64,000 bases of DNA, taken from NCBI GenBank assembly GCA_035628135.1, contig DASPKM010000001.1:124001-188000 (forward strand), read 5' to 3'. Positions 37,900 to 45,679 of this stretch are shown here, piece by piece. Numbering within the stretch: the first letter of the stretch is position 1; every line of letters starts with the position of its first letter. A program made the position numbers and the translations under genes. Origin of the DNA: DASPKM01 sp035628135. Lineage in GTDB: Bacteria > Bacteroidota > Bacteroidia > Chitinophagales > Chitinophagaceae. Under the pieces are notes generated by a model. The model did no database searches. It was given only the letters and a program-made list of their open reading frames with translations, and was not told where the DNA came from.

Positions 37900-39069
37900 A
37901 TGAAAGCAGCGGTATTTCACAAAATGGGCGACATCAGTGTTGATTCGGTAGACGATCCGCGGATAGAGCAGCCGGACGATATCATTGTAAGGATCACTTC
38001 TACTGCCATCTGCGGTTCAGACCTTCATGTATATAACGGCTTTGCTCCGCAGGTGCGCGACATGGTACTCGGGCATGAGTTCATGGGTATCGTGGAAGAG
38101 GCTGGTCCCGAAGTAACCAGGGTAAAAAAAGGCGACCGTGTTGTGGTGCCGTTTTCCATTGCCTGCGGGCAGTGCTTTTTTTGTTCGCAAGGTTTCCATC
38201 CCAATTGCGAGCGCACCAACCCGAAGTTTTATGGGCCCGAAGGCGACCTGATGAAGGGCAAAGGCGCCGGCATGTTCGGGTATACCGACTTGTACGGAGG
38301 TTACAACGGAGGCCAGGCAGAATACGTGCGGGTACCTAAAGCAAATGCAGGCCCGAGGATCATCCCGGAAGATCTGACAGACGACCAGGTCCTGTTCCTC
38401 ACCGACATATTTCCTACCGGCTGGAGCGCAGCAAAATGGGGCAAGGTAAAGCATGGCGATACCGTGGTGATATTCGGCAGCGGCCCCGTGGGGCTGATGG
38501 CCCAGAAAGCCGCCTGGTTGCACGGCGCGGAACGTGTGATTGCGGTAGATCCATTACAATACCGGCTAGACAAGGCGAAAGCCGTAAATAAAGTGGACGT
38601 GCTGGACGCCAACGACGAAGACCTGATGGAAAAGATAAGAGAAATGACCGATGGGCATGGGGCAGACGTGGCCATAGATGCCGTTGGAATGGAAGCAGAA
38701 AGAACTTTTTTGGAAAAGGCCAAGGCTGTGGTGAACATGGAAAAGGGTACCATGAAAGTAATAGAAATGTGCACAGAAGCAGTGAGACGAAGCGGCACCA
38801 TTGCAGTGGTGGGAGTATATCTTAGCCCTTACGATAACTTTCCCATTCACCGCATATTCGATAAAGGCCTGATCATGCAATTCGGGCAGGCGCAGGTGCA
38901 CATGTACATCGACCAGTGCTTTGAATTTGTTCGCAGCGGCAAGGTGGTGCTCGACGATATCATCACGCACAAATTGCCGTTGTCGCAGGCTTCCGAAGCA
39001 TACGACATGTTCAAGCACAAAACAGACGACTGCGTGAAAGTAGTGCTGAAACCAGATATGGACCGATAA
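37900..39069 (+). CDS. Zinc-dependent alcohol dehydrogenase (formaldehyde-dehydrogenase-like)
   Basis: NAD-dependent medium-chain dehydrogenase. The ATG at 37900 gives 389 residues and the usual MKAAVFHKMGDI start; the frame extends upstream without family similarity. The catalytic zinc site has Cys in AICGSDLH and His-Glu in GHEFMGIVEE. The structural zinc loop has CGQCFFCSQGFHPNC. The nucleotide fold has GSGPVGLMAQKAAWLHGAERVIAVD. The long loop after the zinc site (KFYGPEGDLMKGKGAGMFGY) and the length match the group related to glutathione-independent formaldehyde dehydrogenase. The substrate is not certain. It is followed 29 bases later by the DUF892 stress gene, a pairing that suggests a general stress role. 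Confidence 0.92.
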   Translation: MKAAVFHKMGDISVDSVDDPRIEQPDDIIVRITSTAICGSDLHVYNGFAPQVRDMVLGHEFMGIVEEAGPEVTRVKKGDRVVVPFSIACGQCFFCSQGFHPNCERTNPKFYGPEGDLMKGKGAGMFGYTDLYGGYNGGQAEYVRVPKANAGPRIIPEDLTDDQVLFLTDIFPTGWSAAKWGKVKHGDTVVIFGSGPVGLMAQKAAWLHGAERVIAVDPLQYRLDKAKAVNKVDVLDANDEDLMEKIREMTDGHGADVAIDAVGMEAERTFLEKAKAVVNMEKGTMKVIEMCTEAVRRSGTIAVVGVYLSPYDNFPIHRIFDKGLIMQFGQAQVHMYIDQCFEFVRSGKVVLDDIITHKLPLSQASEAYDMFKHKTDDCVKVVLKPDMDR

Positions 39070-39098
39070 CGATACAGTATAACCGAAAATAATTTTGT

Positions 39099-39602
39099 AT
39101 GAAAGCGATAAGAGATCTTGAACAATTGTTTTATCACGAACTGCAGGTATTGTGGAGCGCGGAAAGGATGCTCGTAGCAGCCATGCCCAAAATGATCGAA
39201 AGGGCTAAACATCTCGGGTTAAAGAAAAACCTGGCAATGCACCTGGCCGAAACCGAACAGCACCTGGCTGCATTGGAAATGATCTGCAGGCAATTCAATA
39301 TCGATCCTGCCGGCGATTTCAACCCGGGCATGAAAGGTATCATAGAGGAAGGAGAGAAAGTAATGGCAAAGGATGTAACCGATGAAGCCCTGGATGCGGC
39401 CATTATAGCAGGCGCCCAAAAAGTTGAACACTACGAAATTTCCGGGTATGGGTCTGCTGCCTATTATGCCGAAATGCTGGGATACCCCGGCGTGGCCAAG
39501 CGGCTGCGGCTTACACTGGCAGAAGAACAGGATGCGGACACCAAGCTTAACTTCCTTGCAAAGCAGATCATTAATGAAAGGGCATTGATGGAAGTAGAGT
39601 AG
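39099..39602 (+). CDS. DUF892 (YciE/YciF-like) ferritin-like protein
   Basis: A 167-residue four-helix protein of the DUF892 family, related to E. coli YciE and YciF. It starts with the family block IRDLEQLFYHELQVLWSAERMLVAAMPKM. Glu and His residues of the predicted di-metal site appear in AETEQHLAALE, AQKVEHYEISGYGSAAYYAEMLG and LAEEQDADTKL. Family members are induced by osmotic or general stress; their reaction is not known. It follows the alcohol dehydrogenase by 29 bases and is probably co-transcribed with it. Confidence 0.92.
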   Translation: MKAIRDLEQLFYHELQVLWSAERMLVAAMPKMIERAKHLGLKKNLAMHLAETEQHLAALEMICRQFNIDPAGDFNPGMKGIIEEGEKVMAKDVTDEALDAAIIAGAQKVEHYEISGYGSAAYYAEMLGYPGVAKRLRLTLAEEQDADTKLNFLAKQIINERALMEVE

Positions 39603-39625
39603 TGGGCATAGGGATGGATACGGGA

Positions 39626-39660
39626 AAATACCCGTGATCTTCAGGTGTAAATACCCGTAC
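39626..39660. promoter_or_regulatory. Direct repeats AAATACCCGT before the M19 gene
   Basis: AAATACCCGT occurs at 39626-39635 and 39649-39658, spaced 23 bases start to start, about two helical turns. The first copy also forms a hairpin with the ACGGG just upstream. The second copy lies 21 bases upstream of TACATTCG (39681-39688), one mismatch from the -7 promoter consensus. This is a suitable position for an activator site. Confidence 0.4.
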
Positions 39661-39710
39661 GCCAGGCAGGGTCATGCAAGTACATTCGTAACAGTCTTAA
39701 ACCAGCTGTT

Positions 39711-41315
39711 ATGGCATTTGCTGATCTCCATTGTCATCCTGCGTTCTGGTCGTTCAATAACAAACAGAACGATCCCGATAATCACATCTGGAATATAGTT
39801 TTAACCAAAAAGCAACGCAAGCTTAAAACAAAGGGCAAACGGGCCACGTATTCGCAGGCCGATTTCGCTTCCCTTACTTCCGGCGATGTAAAACTGGTTT
39901 TTGCATCGCTTTATCCTGTGGAGAAAGGCTTTTTCATGGGCAACCGCGATACGGGCATCAACGCTGATGTGGTGGGAGGGCTGTTGAACCAGGTGATCCC
40001 TGGCACTCCGGGGTTTTTGCGCAGGATCGCCAGCGCTGTGCTCCGGCCGCTAAGCAAGGTGTTCAGCGTTGCCATCAACAACGAAGGCTGGGCCAGGGAC
40101 ATATTGCAAAAAATGGTGATGAACTTTTCGCGGGACAGGATAAATTATTTCCAGGACCACAAGTATCATTACTTCAGTGAAATGCAAAGCGAATATGCAT
40201 TTTACCTGAAGCATGAAAATCTCGCTCCCCAGGCTCCCGCCCCTGTGGGTACCAAGCCCTATCAACTGGTGCGCACGCCAGTTGACCTGGCCCAGGCCAT
40301 TGCTGATCCCAATAAAATAGCGGTAGTGCTTACCATCGAAGGCGCGCACGCTTTTGTGCTGGACCAGGACCCTCAAAGCAATGACTATCTTACACTGGCC
40401 CCCGACCAGCAGATACAAGCACGCATCCGTACGCTCAAAGACGAGTGGAAAATATTCTTTATCACGTTCTCGCATCACTACAGCAATCACCTGGCGGGAC
40501 ACGCACACAGCCTCCCTAAGCTACTGACCGAAATAACCAACCAGCAGCCGCTGATAAACAGCGGGTTTTTACCGCTTGGAGAAACTTACATCCGGCAATT
40601 GTTATCCATAACGGCTGACAATGCGCCAGACCCTGGTCAGGGCAGGCGCATATTGATCGACGTGAAACATTTCTCGGCGCGGTCGCGTAAAGACTATTAC
40701 GATCGCATTATTATACCTTATAACCGCGCCAATCCCAACGACCTGATACCGGTAATTGCAAGCCACTGCGGTTACTATGGACAAATACAAACCGTGTCGA
40801 AAGTGGACCTTTCCTACCTCGCAGGCAAGGCGGCGAATGAAGGGGATGACGACATCATTCATGGTTTTTATCGCTGGAATATCAATTTATGTGATGAAGA
40901 TGTACAGGTGATCGTGGAATCCGAAGGACTGATCGGCCTTAGCTTCGACCAGCGGATCATGGGTGAAAAAAATGTAAAGAACAAATCCATCGAATACTGG
41001 ATCGATGTAATGGGCCGGCACATCGTGGGCATGGTAGTGGCCAGCATCAACAACGTGGCACAAAATCCTGAACGCATCTGGAACTCGCTGTGCATAGGAA
41101 CGGATTTTGACGGGATCATCGATCCGCTCGATCCTTTTTCTACTTCGGAAAAGTTCGGGGTTTTCAAAACAGAGCTGAGGCGTTTTCTGGAAACGATCGC
41201 ACAAAGGCACGGCAGTTACCTTTTCCTGAACGGCAATCCATTTACGCCCGACCAGGTAGTTGAAAAAATAGCATACCGGAATGCCCATGATTTTGTTATA
41301 AAACACTTCAAATAA
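39711..41315 (+). CDS. Peptidase M19 (renal dipeptidase)-like metallohydrolase
   Basis: Zinc hydrolase of the amidohydrolase fold resembling membrane dipeptidase. It has 534 residues, longer than the usual 330-400. Metal ligand motifs are FADLHCHP at the N-terminus (His-x-His), Glu in VLTIEGAHA, His in LIDVKHFSARSRKDYYD, His in VIASHCG and Asp in CIGTDFDGIIDPL. No signal peptide is seen, so it is probably cytoplasmic. A hydrophobic insert (GGLLNQVIPGTPGFLRRIASAVLRPLSKVFSV) at about 90-125 is not typical. The substrate, perhaps a dipeptide, is inferred. The next gene starts six bases later. Confidence 0.78.
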   Translation: MAFADLHCHPAFWSFNNKQNDPDNHIWNIVLTKKQRKLKTKGKRATYSQADFASLTSGDVKLVFASLYPVEKGFFMGNRDTGINADVVGGLLNQVIPGTPGFLRRIASAVLRPLSKVFSVAINNEGWARDILQKMVMNFSRDRINYFQDHKYHYFSEMQSEYAFYLKHENLAPQAPAPVGTKPYQLVRTPVDLAQAIADPNKIAVVLTIEGAHAFVLDQDPQSNDYLTLAPDQQIQARIRTLKDEWKIFFITFSHHYSNHLAGHAHSLPKLLTEITNQQPLINSGFLPLGETYIRQLLSITADNAPDPGQGRRILIDVKHFSARSRKDYYDRIIIPYNRANPNDLIPVIASHCGYYGQIQTVSKVDLSYLAGKAANEGDDDIIHGFYRWNINLCDEDVQVIVESEGLIGLSFDQRIMGEKNVKNKSIEYWIDVMGRHIVGMVVASINNVAQNPERIWNSLCIGTDFDGIIDPLDPFSTSEKFGVFKTELRRFLETIAQRHGSYLFLNGNPFTPDQVVEKIAYRNAHDFVIKHFK

Positions 41316-41321
41316 TTGTAT

Positions 41322-42332
41322 ATGTTCAACAGCGTATTCCTGGATGTAGCAATAGGAATGATCTTCATCTTCCTGCTGTACAGCATATTGGTGACCGCCA
41401 TACAGGAACTCATCGCCACCATATTTAAGCTGAGGAGCAGGTATTTATTCTCGGCGCTTTTTCACATGTTCAAGGACCGCAACTTCGGCGACCAGCTTGC
41501 GCAGGATTTTCAAAACCATCCGCTCATTAAAAAGATCACATTTACAGGCCGCCAGCTGGTGCCCTCGTACATAAGCCAGGAAACATTTGTAAGGGTGGTA
41601 AAGGACCTGTTGCCGGATGTGCACCTGGGCCCGAACAGGAGCCTGAGCGTGCTGGAAAAGATCAACCTGTTGCCCGAAGGAGAAATTAAAAAAACCTTGT
41701 TTACCTATCTTTCAGATCAAACCAAAACCGTGGACCAATTGCTCGGCGTGTGGTTTGAAGCCACCATGGAGCGGCTATCGGGAACGTACAAGCGAATGAC
41801 GCAATACGTGGTGTTGATAACAGGATTTATAGTAGCGATGCTGTTCAACGTGGACGCTTTTTCGATTTTCACCAACCTGTCTACCAACCAAAAGTTCCGC
41901 CAGAATGTGCTGGAACAAGCGCAGGCATTTGCAGAAGTGAACAAGGATTATGATTCGATGATGAACCGCTTCCGGTCAAGGGTTGCCGCGGATACCTCCC
42001 GTGCAGGCAGAATAAGGCTGGACAGCCTGGACGATGCCCGTGCCAATGACTCCGTGCTTGCTGAGTTCAACCGCCAGCGACAGGAAATAAAAAAGTTCAT
42101 AGACAACGATCTGAAGAACGTGAACAATGCCAGCGGCATCGGATGGGATACGATAGAAGGGAACACGCTGGGCGATAAAATCGCTTTTTTATCAACGAAC
42201 TGGTACGACATACCCAAAAAGCTGGCGGGTTGGTTGATTACCGCGGTAGCCATTACCATCGGAGCGCCGTTCTGGTTCGACCTGCTGCAGAAGCTGGTGA
42301 GAATAAGGGGCACGGGGCCGCAGAAAAAATAA
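41322..42332 (+). CDS. Membrane protein of unknown function
   Basis: A 336-residue protein started at the ATG 41322, six bases after the M19 stop. It has a hydrophobic N-terminal helix (VAIGMIFIFLLYSILVTAIQELIATIF), a second at about 160-180 (YVVLITGFIVAMLFNVDAFSIF) and a third near the end (LAGWLITAVAITIGAPFWFDLLQKL). Between the second and third lies a long charged, helical region (FRQNVLEQAQAFAEVNKDYDSMMNRF) that may form a coiled coil. I recognise no named domain. Tight spacing suggests it works with the M19 protein at the inner membrane. Confidence 0.8.
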   Translation: MFNSVFLDVAIGMIFIFLLYSILVTAIQELIATIFKLRSRYLFSALFHMFKDRNFGDQLAQDFQNHPLIKKITFTGRQLVPSYISQETFVRVVKDLLPDVHLGPNRSLSVLEKINLLPEGEIKKTLFTYLSDQTKTVDQLLGVWFEATMERLSGTYKRMTQYVVLITGFIVAMLFNVDAFSIFTNLSTNQKFRQNVLEQAQAFAEVNKDYDSMMNRFRSRVAADTSRAGRIRLDSLDDARANDSVLAEFNRQRQEIKKFIDNDLKNVNNASGIGWDTIEGNTLGDKIAFLSTNWYDIPKKLAGWLITAVAITIGAPFWFDLLQKLVRIRGTGPQKK

Positions 42333-42389
42333 TCAGGTTATATTTCTCTATTTTCGCTGCTAACGTCCCCGTTAAACAGCATACGATAG

Positions 42390-43892
42390 ATGAAAAAATT
42401 CTTACAGCGCTCCCCTTTGTTCCTGGTATTGCTGCCCGTTTTTTTTCTTGCCCATTTGCTCACGGATTATTTCAGGGTGCTATATTTCCATCACCTGTTC
42501 ATTGCTGAAACCTTCTGGTACCTGTTTATTTCGCTGCTGCTGTTCATTTTCTTGTCTACTAAAAAACCTATTGTCCGGCGGCTTACCCTGCTGGTGTTCG
42601 TGCTGCAATTCCTGTTTTTCTTTTTCGGGCCGATACACGGTTTCCTCGAAGAGAACATCCCGGTACTGGGAAAGTATACAGTTATGATCCTCGCATCTGC
42701 GGCCTTCATTGTGATACTGGCGATTTTCTTGGTGCGCAGCAAACAGCCTTTCTACAATACTTATCAATACCTGAATATCGTGTTGCTGGTATTGGTGGGA
42801 TATGAATTGGTATTGATATCGCTGCTGAACATCACCGACGGTAAAATAAAAAGAATAGCCAAAGACTACCCCATTTCAGATAATTATGTGAAATGCGATA
42901 CCTGTTCGCGCCCGGACATTTATTTCCTGGTGTTCGATATGTATGCCAATTCCAAGGTGCTGAAGTCTTTCTGGAATTACGACAACACCCGGCTGGAGCA
43001 ATTCCTGGATAGCAGCGGGTTTTACAGGGCAAAAAATTCAACCAGCAATTATAACTACACGGTATTTTCCATGGGTAGCACGCTGAACATGGATTACCAG
43101 GAAAAAAGCCTGAAGTACACCAATGCATACCGCTCCAGCGGCCAACTTAGCCAGTTCGAGGACAATGAGCTGTTCCGCATCTTAAAGAAGGAAGGATATC
43201 AGTTTTATAATTACTCCTGGTTCCATTTTATCGACGCGCCGGCACGCGTGGCGCCCTTTGTATTAACGGAGCCACGGGAATTGATCGCTGCACAAACCTT
43301 CTGGTTCCGCTTTCGCTCGGACATAGCCTGGAATTTTAAAATGTTCAGGAAGAAACGCCCCATCGAAGCAGGACTGACTCCATTTTTCCTGAAAGAATGC
43401 GAAGACAACCTGAGCCGCATCCGCGAAAGCCACAAAGGCATTAAACAATTATCGGCCGAAACCCGGCAGCAACCTTTATTCCTGTACGCGCACTTCCTGA
43501 TGCCCCATGCGCCCTTTCTTTTCGATAGTTTGGGAAACATAAAACCGAAAATCGAATGGCTGTCTACGCGGCACGAAGACTACCTGGAGCAATTGAAATA
43601 TACCAACAACCTGATCACCGACCTTTGCACCACGCTGTTAAAGGATGCAAAGCGGCCGCGCATCATCATCGTGCAAAGTGACCACGGGTACCGGAACTTC
43701 AATTCGAAAGACAACCTCACGCCCGACGTAGAGTTTGAGAACTTCAGCGCTTTTTACTTCCCGGGGGGGCGCTATGGCCAATTGTACGATTCTATTTCGG
43801 CAGTCAATACCTTCCGCGTGGTATTGAATGAATACTTCCACTACAAACTACCCTTATTAAAAGACACGAGCTTTTACATGAAGCTGAGGTGA
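42390..43892 (+). CDS. Membrane-anchored sulfatase / phosphoglycerol-transferase-like protein
   Basis: Alkaline-phosphatase-superfamily protein of 500 residues. Five hydrophobic helices occupy about the first 160 residues. The extracellular domain begins PDIYFLVFDMYANSKVLKSF, where the Asp is a likely metal ligand. A nucleophile candidate lies in VFSMGSTLNMDY. MPHAPFLFD and QSDHGYRN supply later metal ligands. This architecture is like LTA-synthase-type transferases and membrane sulfatases; no Cys/Ser-x-Pro-x-Arg sulfatase signature is seen, so a transferase acting on envelope glycans or lipids is more likely than a true sulfatase. It lies 57 bases after the membrane protein. Confidence 0.8.
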   Translation: MKKFLQRSPLFLVLLPVFFLAHLLTDYFRVLYFHHLFIAETFWYLFISLLLFIFLSTKKPIVRRLTLLVFVLQFLFFFFGPIHGFLEENIPVLGKYTVMILASAAFIVILAIFLVRSKQPFYNTYQYLNIVLLVLVGYELVLISLLNITDGKIKRIAKDYPISDNYVKCDTCSRPDIYFLVFDMYANSKVLKSFWNYDNTRLEQFLDSSGFYRAKNSTSNYNYTVFSMGSTLNMDYQEKSLKYTNAYRSSGQLSQFEDNELFRILKKEGYQFYNYSWFHFIDAPARVAPFVLTEPRELIAAQTFWFRFRSDIAWNFKMFRKKRPIEAGLTPFFLKECEDNLSRIRESHKGIKQLSAETRQQPLFLYAHFLMPHAPFLFDSLGNIKPKIEWLSTRHEDYLEQLKYTNNLITDLCTTLLKDAKRPRIIIVQSDHGYRNFNSKDNLTPDVEFENFSAFYFPGGRYGQLYDSISAVNTFRVVLNEYFHYKLPLLKDTSFYMKLR

Positions 43893-44036
43893 TGTTCCCA
43901 CAGCTGCCGGATAGCTTAAGTAAATCATTCGCCCGTTGCATAGGTAGAATTCCTTAGAGCGTGATTTTTTTTGGTAAGAACGAAATAGTTGAGGTGTCAG
44001 CCCGCGTTAGTGTGAGCGACACATATTATCACTGCT

Positions 44037-45107
44037 ATGAAATCCGTACCTGGACCCTTAACTATTCTTATTGTAGAGGATACCCCCTCCGACAGTTACC
44101 TCATCGAGGAAATGTTGCTGTCTTCTACGCTTGGCATTGAGGAAATCTATACGGCCGAGCGCCTGGCCGACGCTCTTGTTATATTAAAGGAACACCCCGT
44201 TAGCCTGGTGCTGCTGGATCTTTCACTGCCCGACAGCGCCGGAATCGATTCGATGGTGCAGTTAAAGGAAATAGGGCAGAAAACGCCTATCATCATCCTT
44301 ACAGGGTATAATGATTCCGAAATGGCATTTGAGGCGCTGAAGCATGGAGCACAGGACTACCTGGTAAAAGGAGAGTTCAATGCCGGCTTCCTGGTTAAAT
44401 CCATTCAATACAGCATCGAGCGCATCAGGCTGCAGAACGAAATCAGCTTAAAGAAAAAACAGATCATCCAGGCCGTGCTGACCGCGCAGGAAAACGAGCG
44501 CAGGGGAATAGGACTGGAACTGCACGACAATATCAACCAGATACTTTCAGCTATTCAACTGAACCTCGGCTTTGCGCTGGAGCATTCATCGAAGGCAAAG
44601 GAACTCATCGTAAAAAGCATGGGCAACACTTCATTGGCCATCGAAGAGATCAGGAAGCTGTCGAAGGCGCTCATTCTCCCCGGCAATTTAAAGGAATTGG
44701 GACTGGTGGCTTCGATAGATCTGCTGATCAACGACCTGCATCCGGTGACCGATATCAATTTAACACTGGACGTGTCCGATTTGCAAGAGGCATTGCTGAG
44801 CGAAGAGCAAAAAATAAACCTGTACCGCATCGTACAGGAACAGATCAATAATATACTCAAGCATGCACATTGCTCGAAAGTGAATATTCGCCTGGACACT
44901 ACCGAACAGCAGGTACGGTTGATAGTCAGCGATAATGGTGTTGGCTTCGATACGCGTGCTGCACGCAAAGGCATTGGCCTTACCAATATCATTAGCCGCA
45001 CCGAATTGTTCAATGGGAAGGTAAATATCAACTCCTCTCCGGGAAATGGCTGCACACTTGAGGTGGTGCTGCAAACTAAAATTCAACTGCCGCAGGAAGC
45101 TGCGTAA
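44037..45107 (+). CDS. Receiver-histidine kinase fusion (HisKA_3 type)
   Basis: Cytoplasmic signalling protein of 356 residues. The N-terminal receiver (about 8-128) has LIVEDTPSD, phospho-Asp in LVLLDLSLPDSAG, Thr in ILTGYND and Lys in YLVKGEF. The kinase half has the NarX-like HisKA_3 box ENERRGIGLELHDNINQIL with its His, and a HATPase with EQINNILKHAHCSKV and SDNGVGFDTRAARKGIGLTNI. There is no membrane segment. Such fusions can receive a phosphoryl group from another kinase and pass it on. It is the first gene of a five-gene operon; the next start is four bases after its stop. Confidence 0.93.
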   Translation: MKSVPGPLTILIVEDTPSDSYLIEEMLLSSTLGIEEIYTAERLADALVILKEHPVSLVLLDLSLPDSAGIDSMVQLKEIGQKTPIIILTGYNDSEMAFEALKHGAQDYLVKGEFNAGFLVKSIQYSIERIRLQNEISLKKKQIIQAVLTAQENERRGIGLELHDNINQILSAIQLNLGFALEHSSKAKELIVKSMGNTSLAIEEIRKLSKALILPGNLKELGLVASIDLLINDLHPVTDINLTLDVSDLQEALLSEEQKINLYRIVQEQINNILKHAHCSKVNIRLDTTEQQVRLIVSDNGVGFDTRAARKGIGLTNIISRTELFNGKVNINSSPGNGCTLEVVLQTKIQLPQEAA

Positions 45108-45111
45108 TAAT

Positions 45112-45651
45112 ATGAGCAAAAGGAGATGTACAATATTGAAATGGTGTTGTATGACGCTGGCGATTTCGGTGTTTTATTGCCCCGGTGCGGCTGCGCAGCA
45201 GGACGTGAATTATTCCATTCACGCCAACATCATCTATCATTTTACAAAATACATCGACTGGCCTGAGGATAGGAAATCAGGCAATTTTATTATTGGCGTC
45301 ATAGGCGATACCCCGTTATTCGAAGAATTGCAGGCTTCGCTGGCGAATAAAAAGGCAGGATACCAAAGCATTGTCATCAGAAAATTTTCAGCGTCTGCCG
45401 CTTCCTATAACTGCCATATACTGTTCATCAGCGATGAGGAAAGCCGCAGCTTAAAAAAAATACTTGCCGCCATTAAAGGGATGCCGGTGTTGCTGGTATC
45501 GGAAACCGAGCGCTTTGCGCAAAAAGGTGCGTGCATCAATTTCGCCATCGTGCATGAGAAACTGAAGCTGGAGATCAATAAAAACAATATAGAACAAAGG
45601 GACCTTAGCATTGCTTCGGAGTTGTTAAGCCTGGGAATCCTTGTAAAATAA
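45112..45651 (+). CDS. YfiR-like (DUF4154) periplasmic protein
   Basis: A 179-residue exported protein of the YfiR/HmsC-like DUF4154 family. The ATG at 45112 lies four bases after the previous stop and precedes a signal sequence (CCMTLAISVFYCPGAAAQ). The mature part begins VNYSIHANIIYHFTKYIDWPEDR and contains FIIGVIGDTPLFEELQ, CHILFISDEES, LLVSETERFAQKGACINF and the closing LSIASELLSLGILVK, all typical. In Pseudomonas YfiR is a periplasmic regulator of a membrane signalling enzyme. Here its neighbours suggest it relays a state of the TonB receptor to the downstream kinase. Confidence 0.9.
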   Translation: MSKRRCTILKWCCMTLAISVFYCPGAAAQQDVNYSIHANIIYHFTKYIDWPEDRKSGNFIIGVIGDTPLFEELQASLANKKAGYQSIVIRKFSASAASYNCHILFISDEESRSLKKILAAIKGMPVLLVSETERFAQKGACINFAIVHEKLKLEINKNNIEQRDLSIASELLSLGILVK

Positions 45652-45679
45652 AAATTCAATATCGAAATATCAATATCCA

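Noticed and set aside
39088..39097. TAATTTTG before the DUF892 gene as promoter
   Set aside because: It ends one base before the start codon, which would give no leader; more likely a chance match in an A/T-rich gap.
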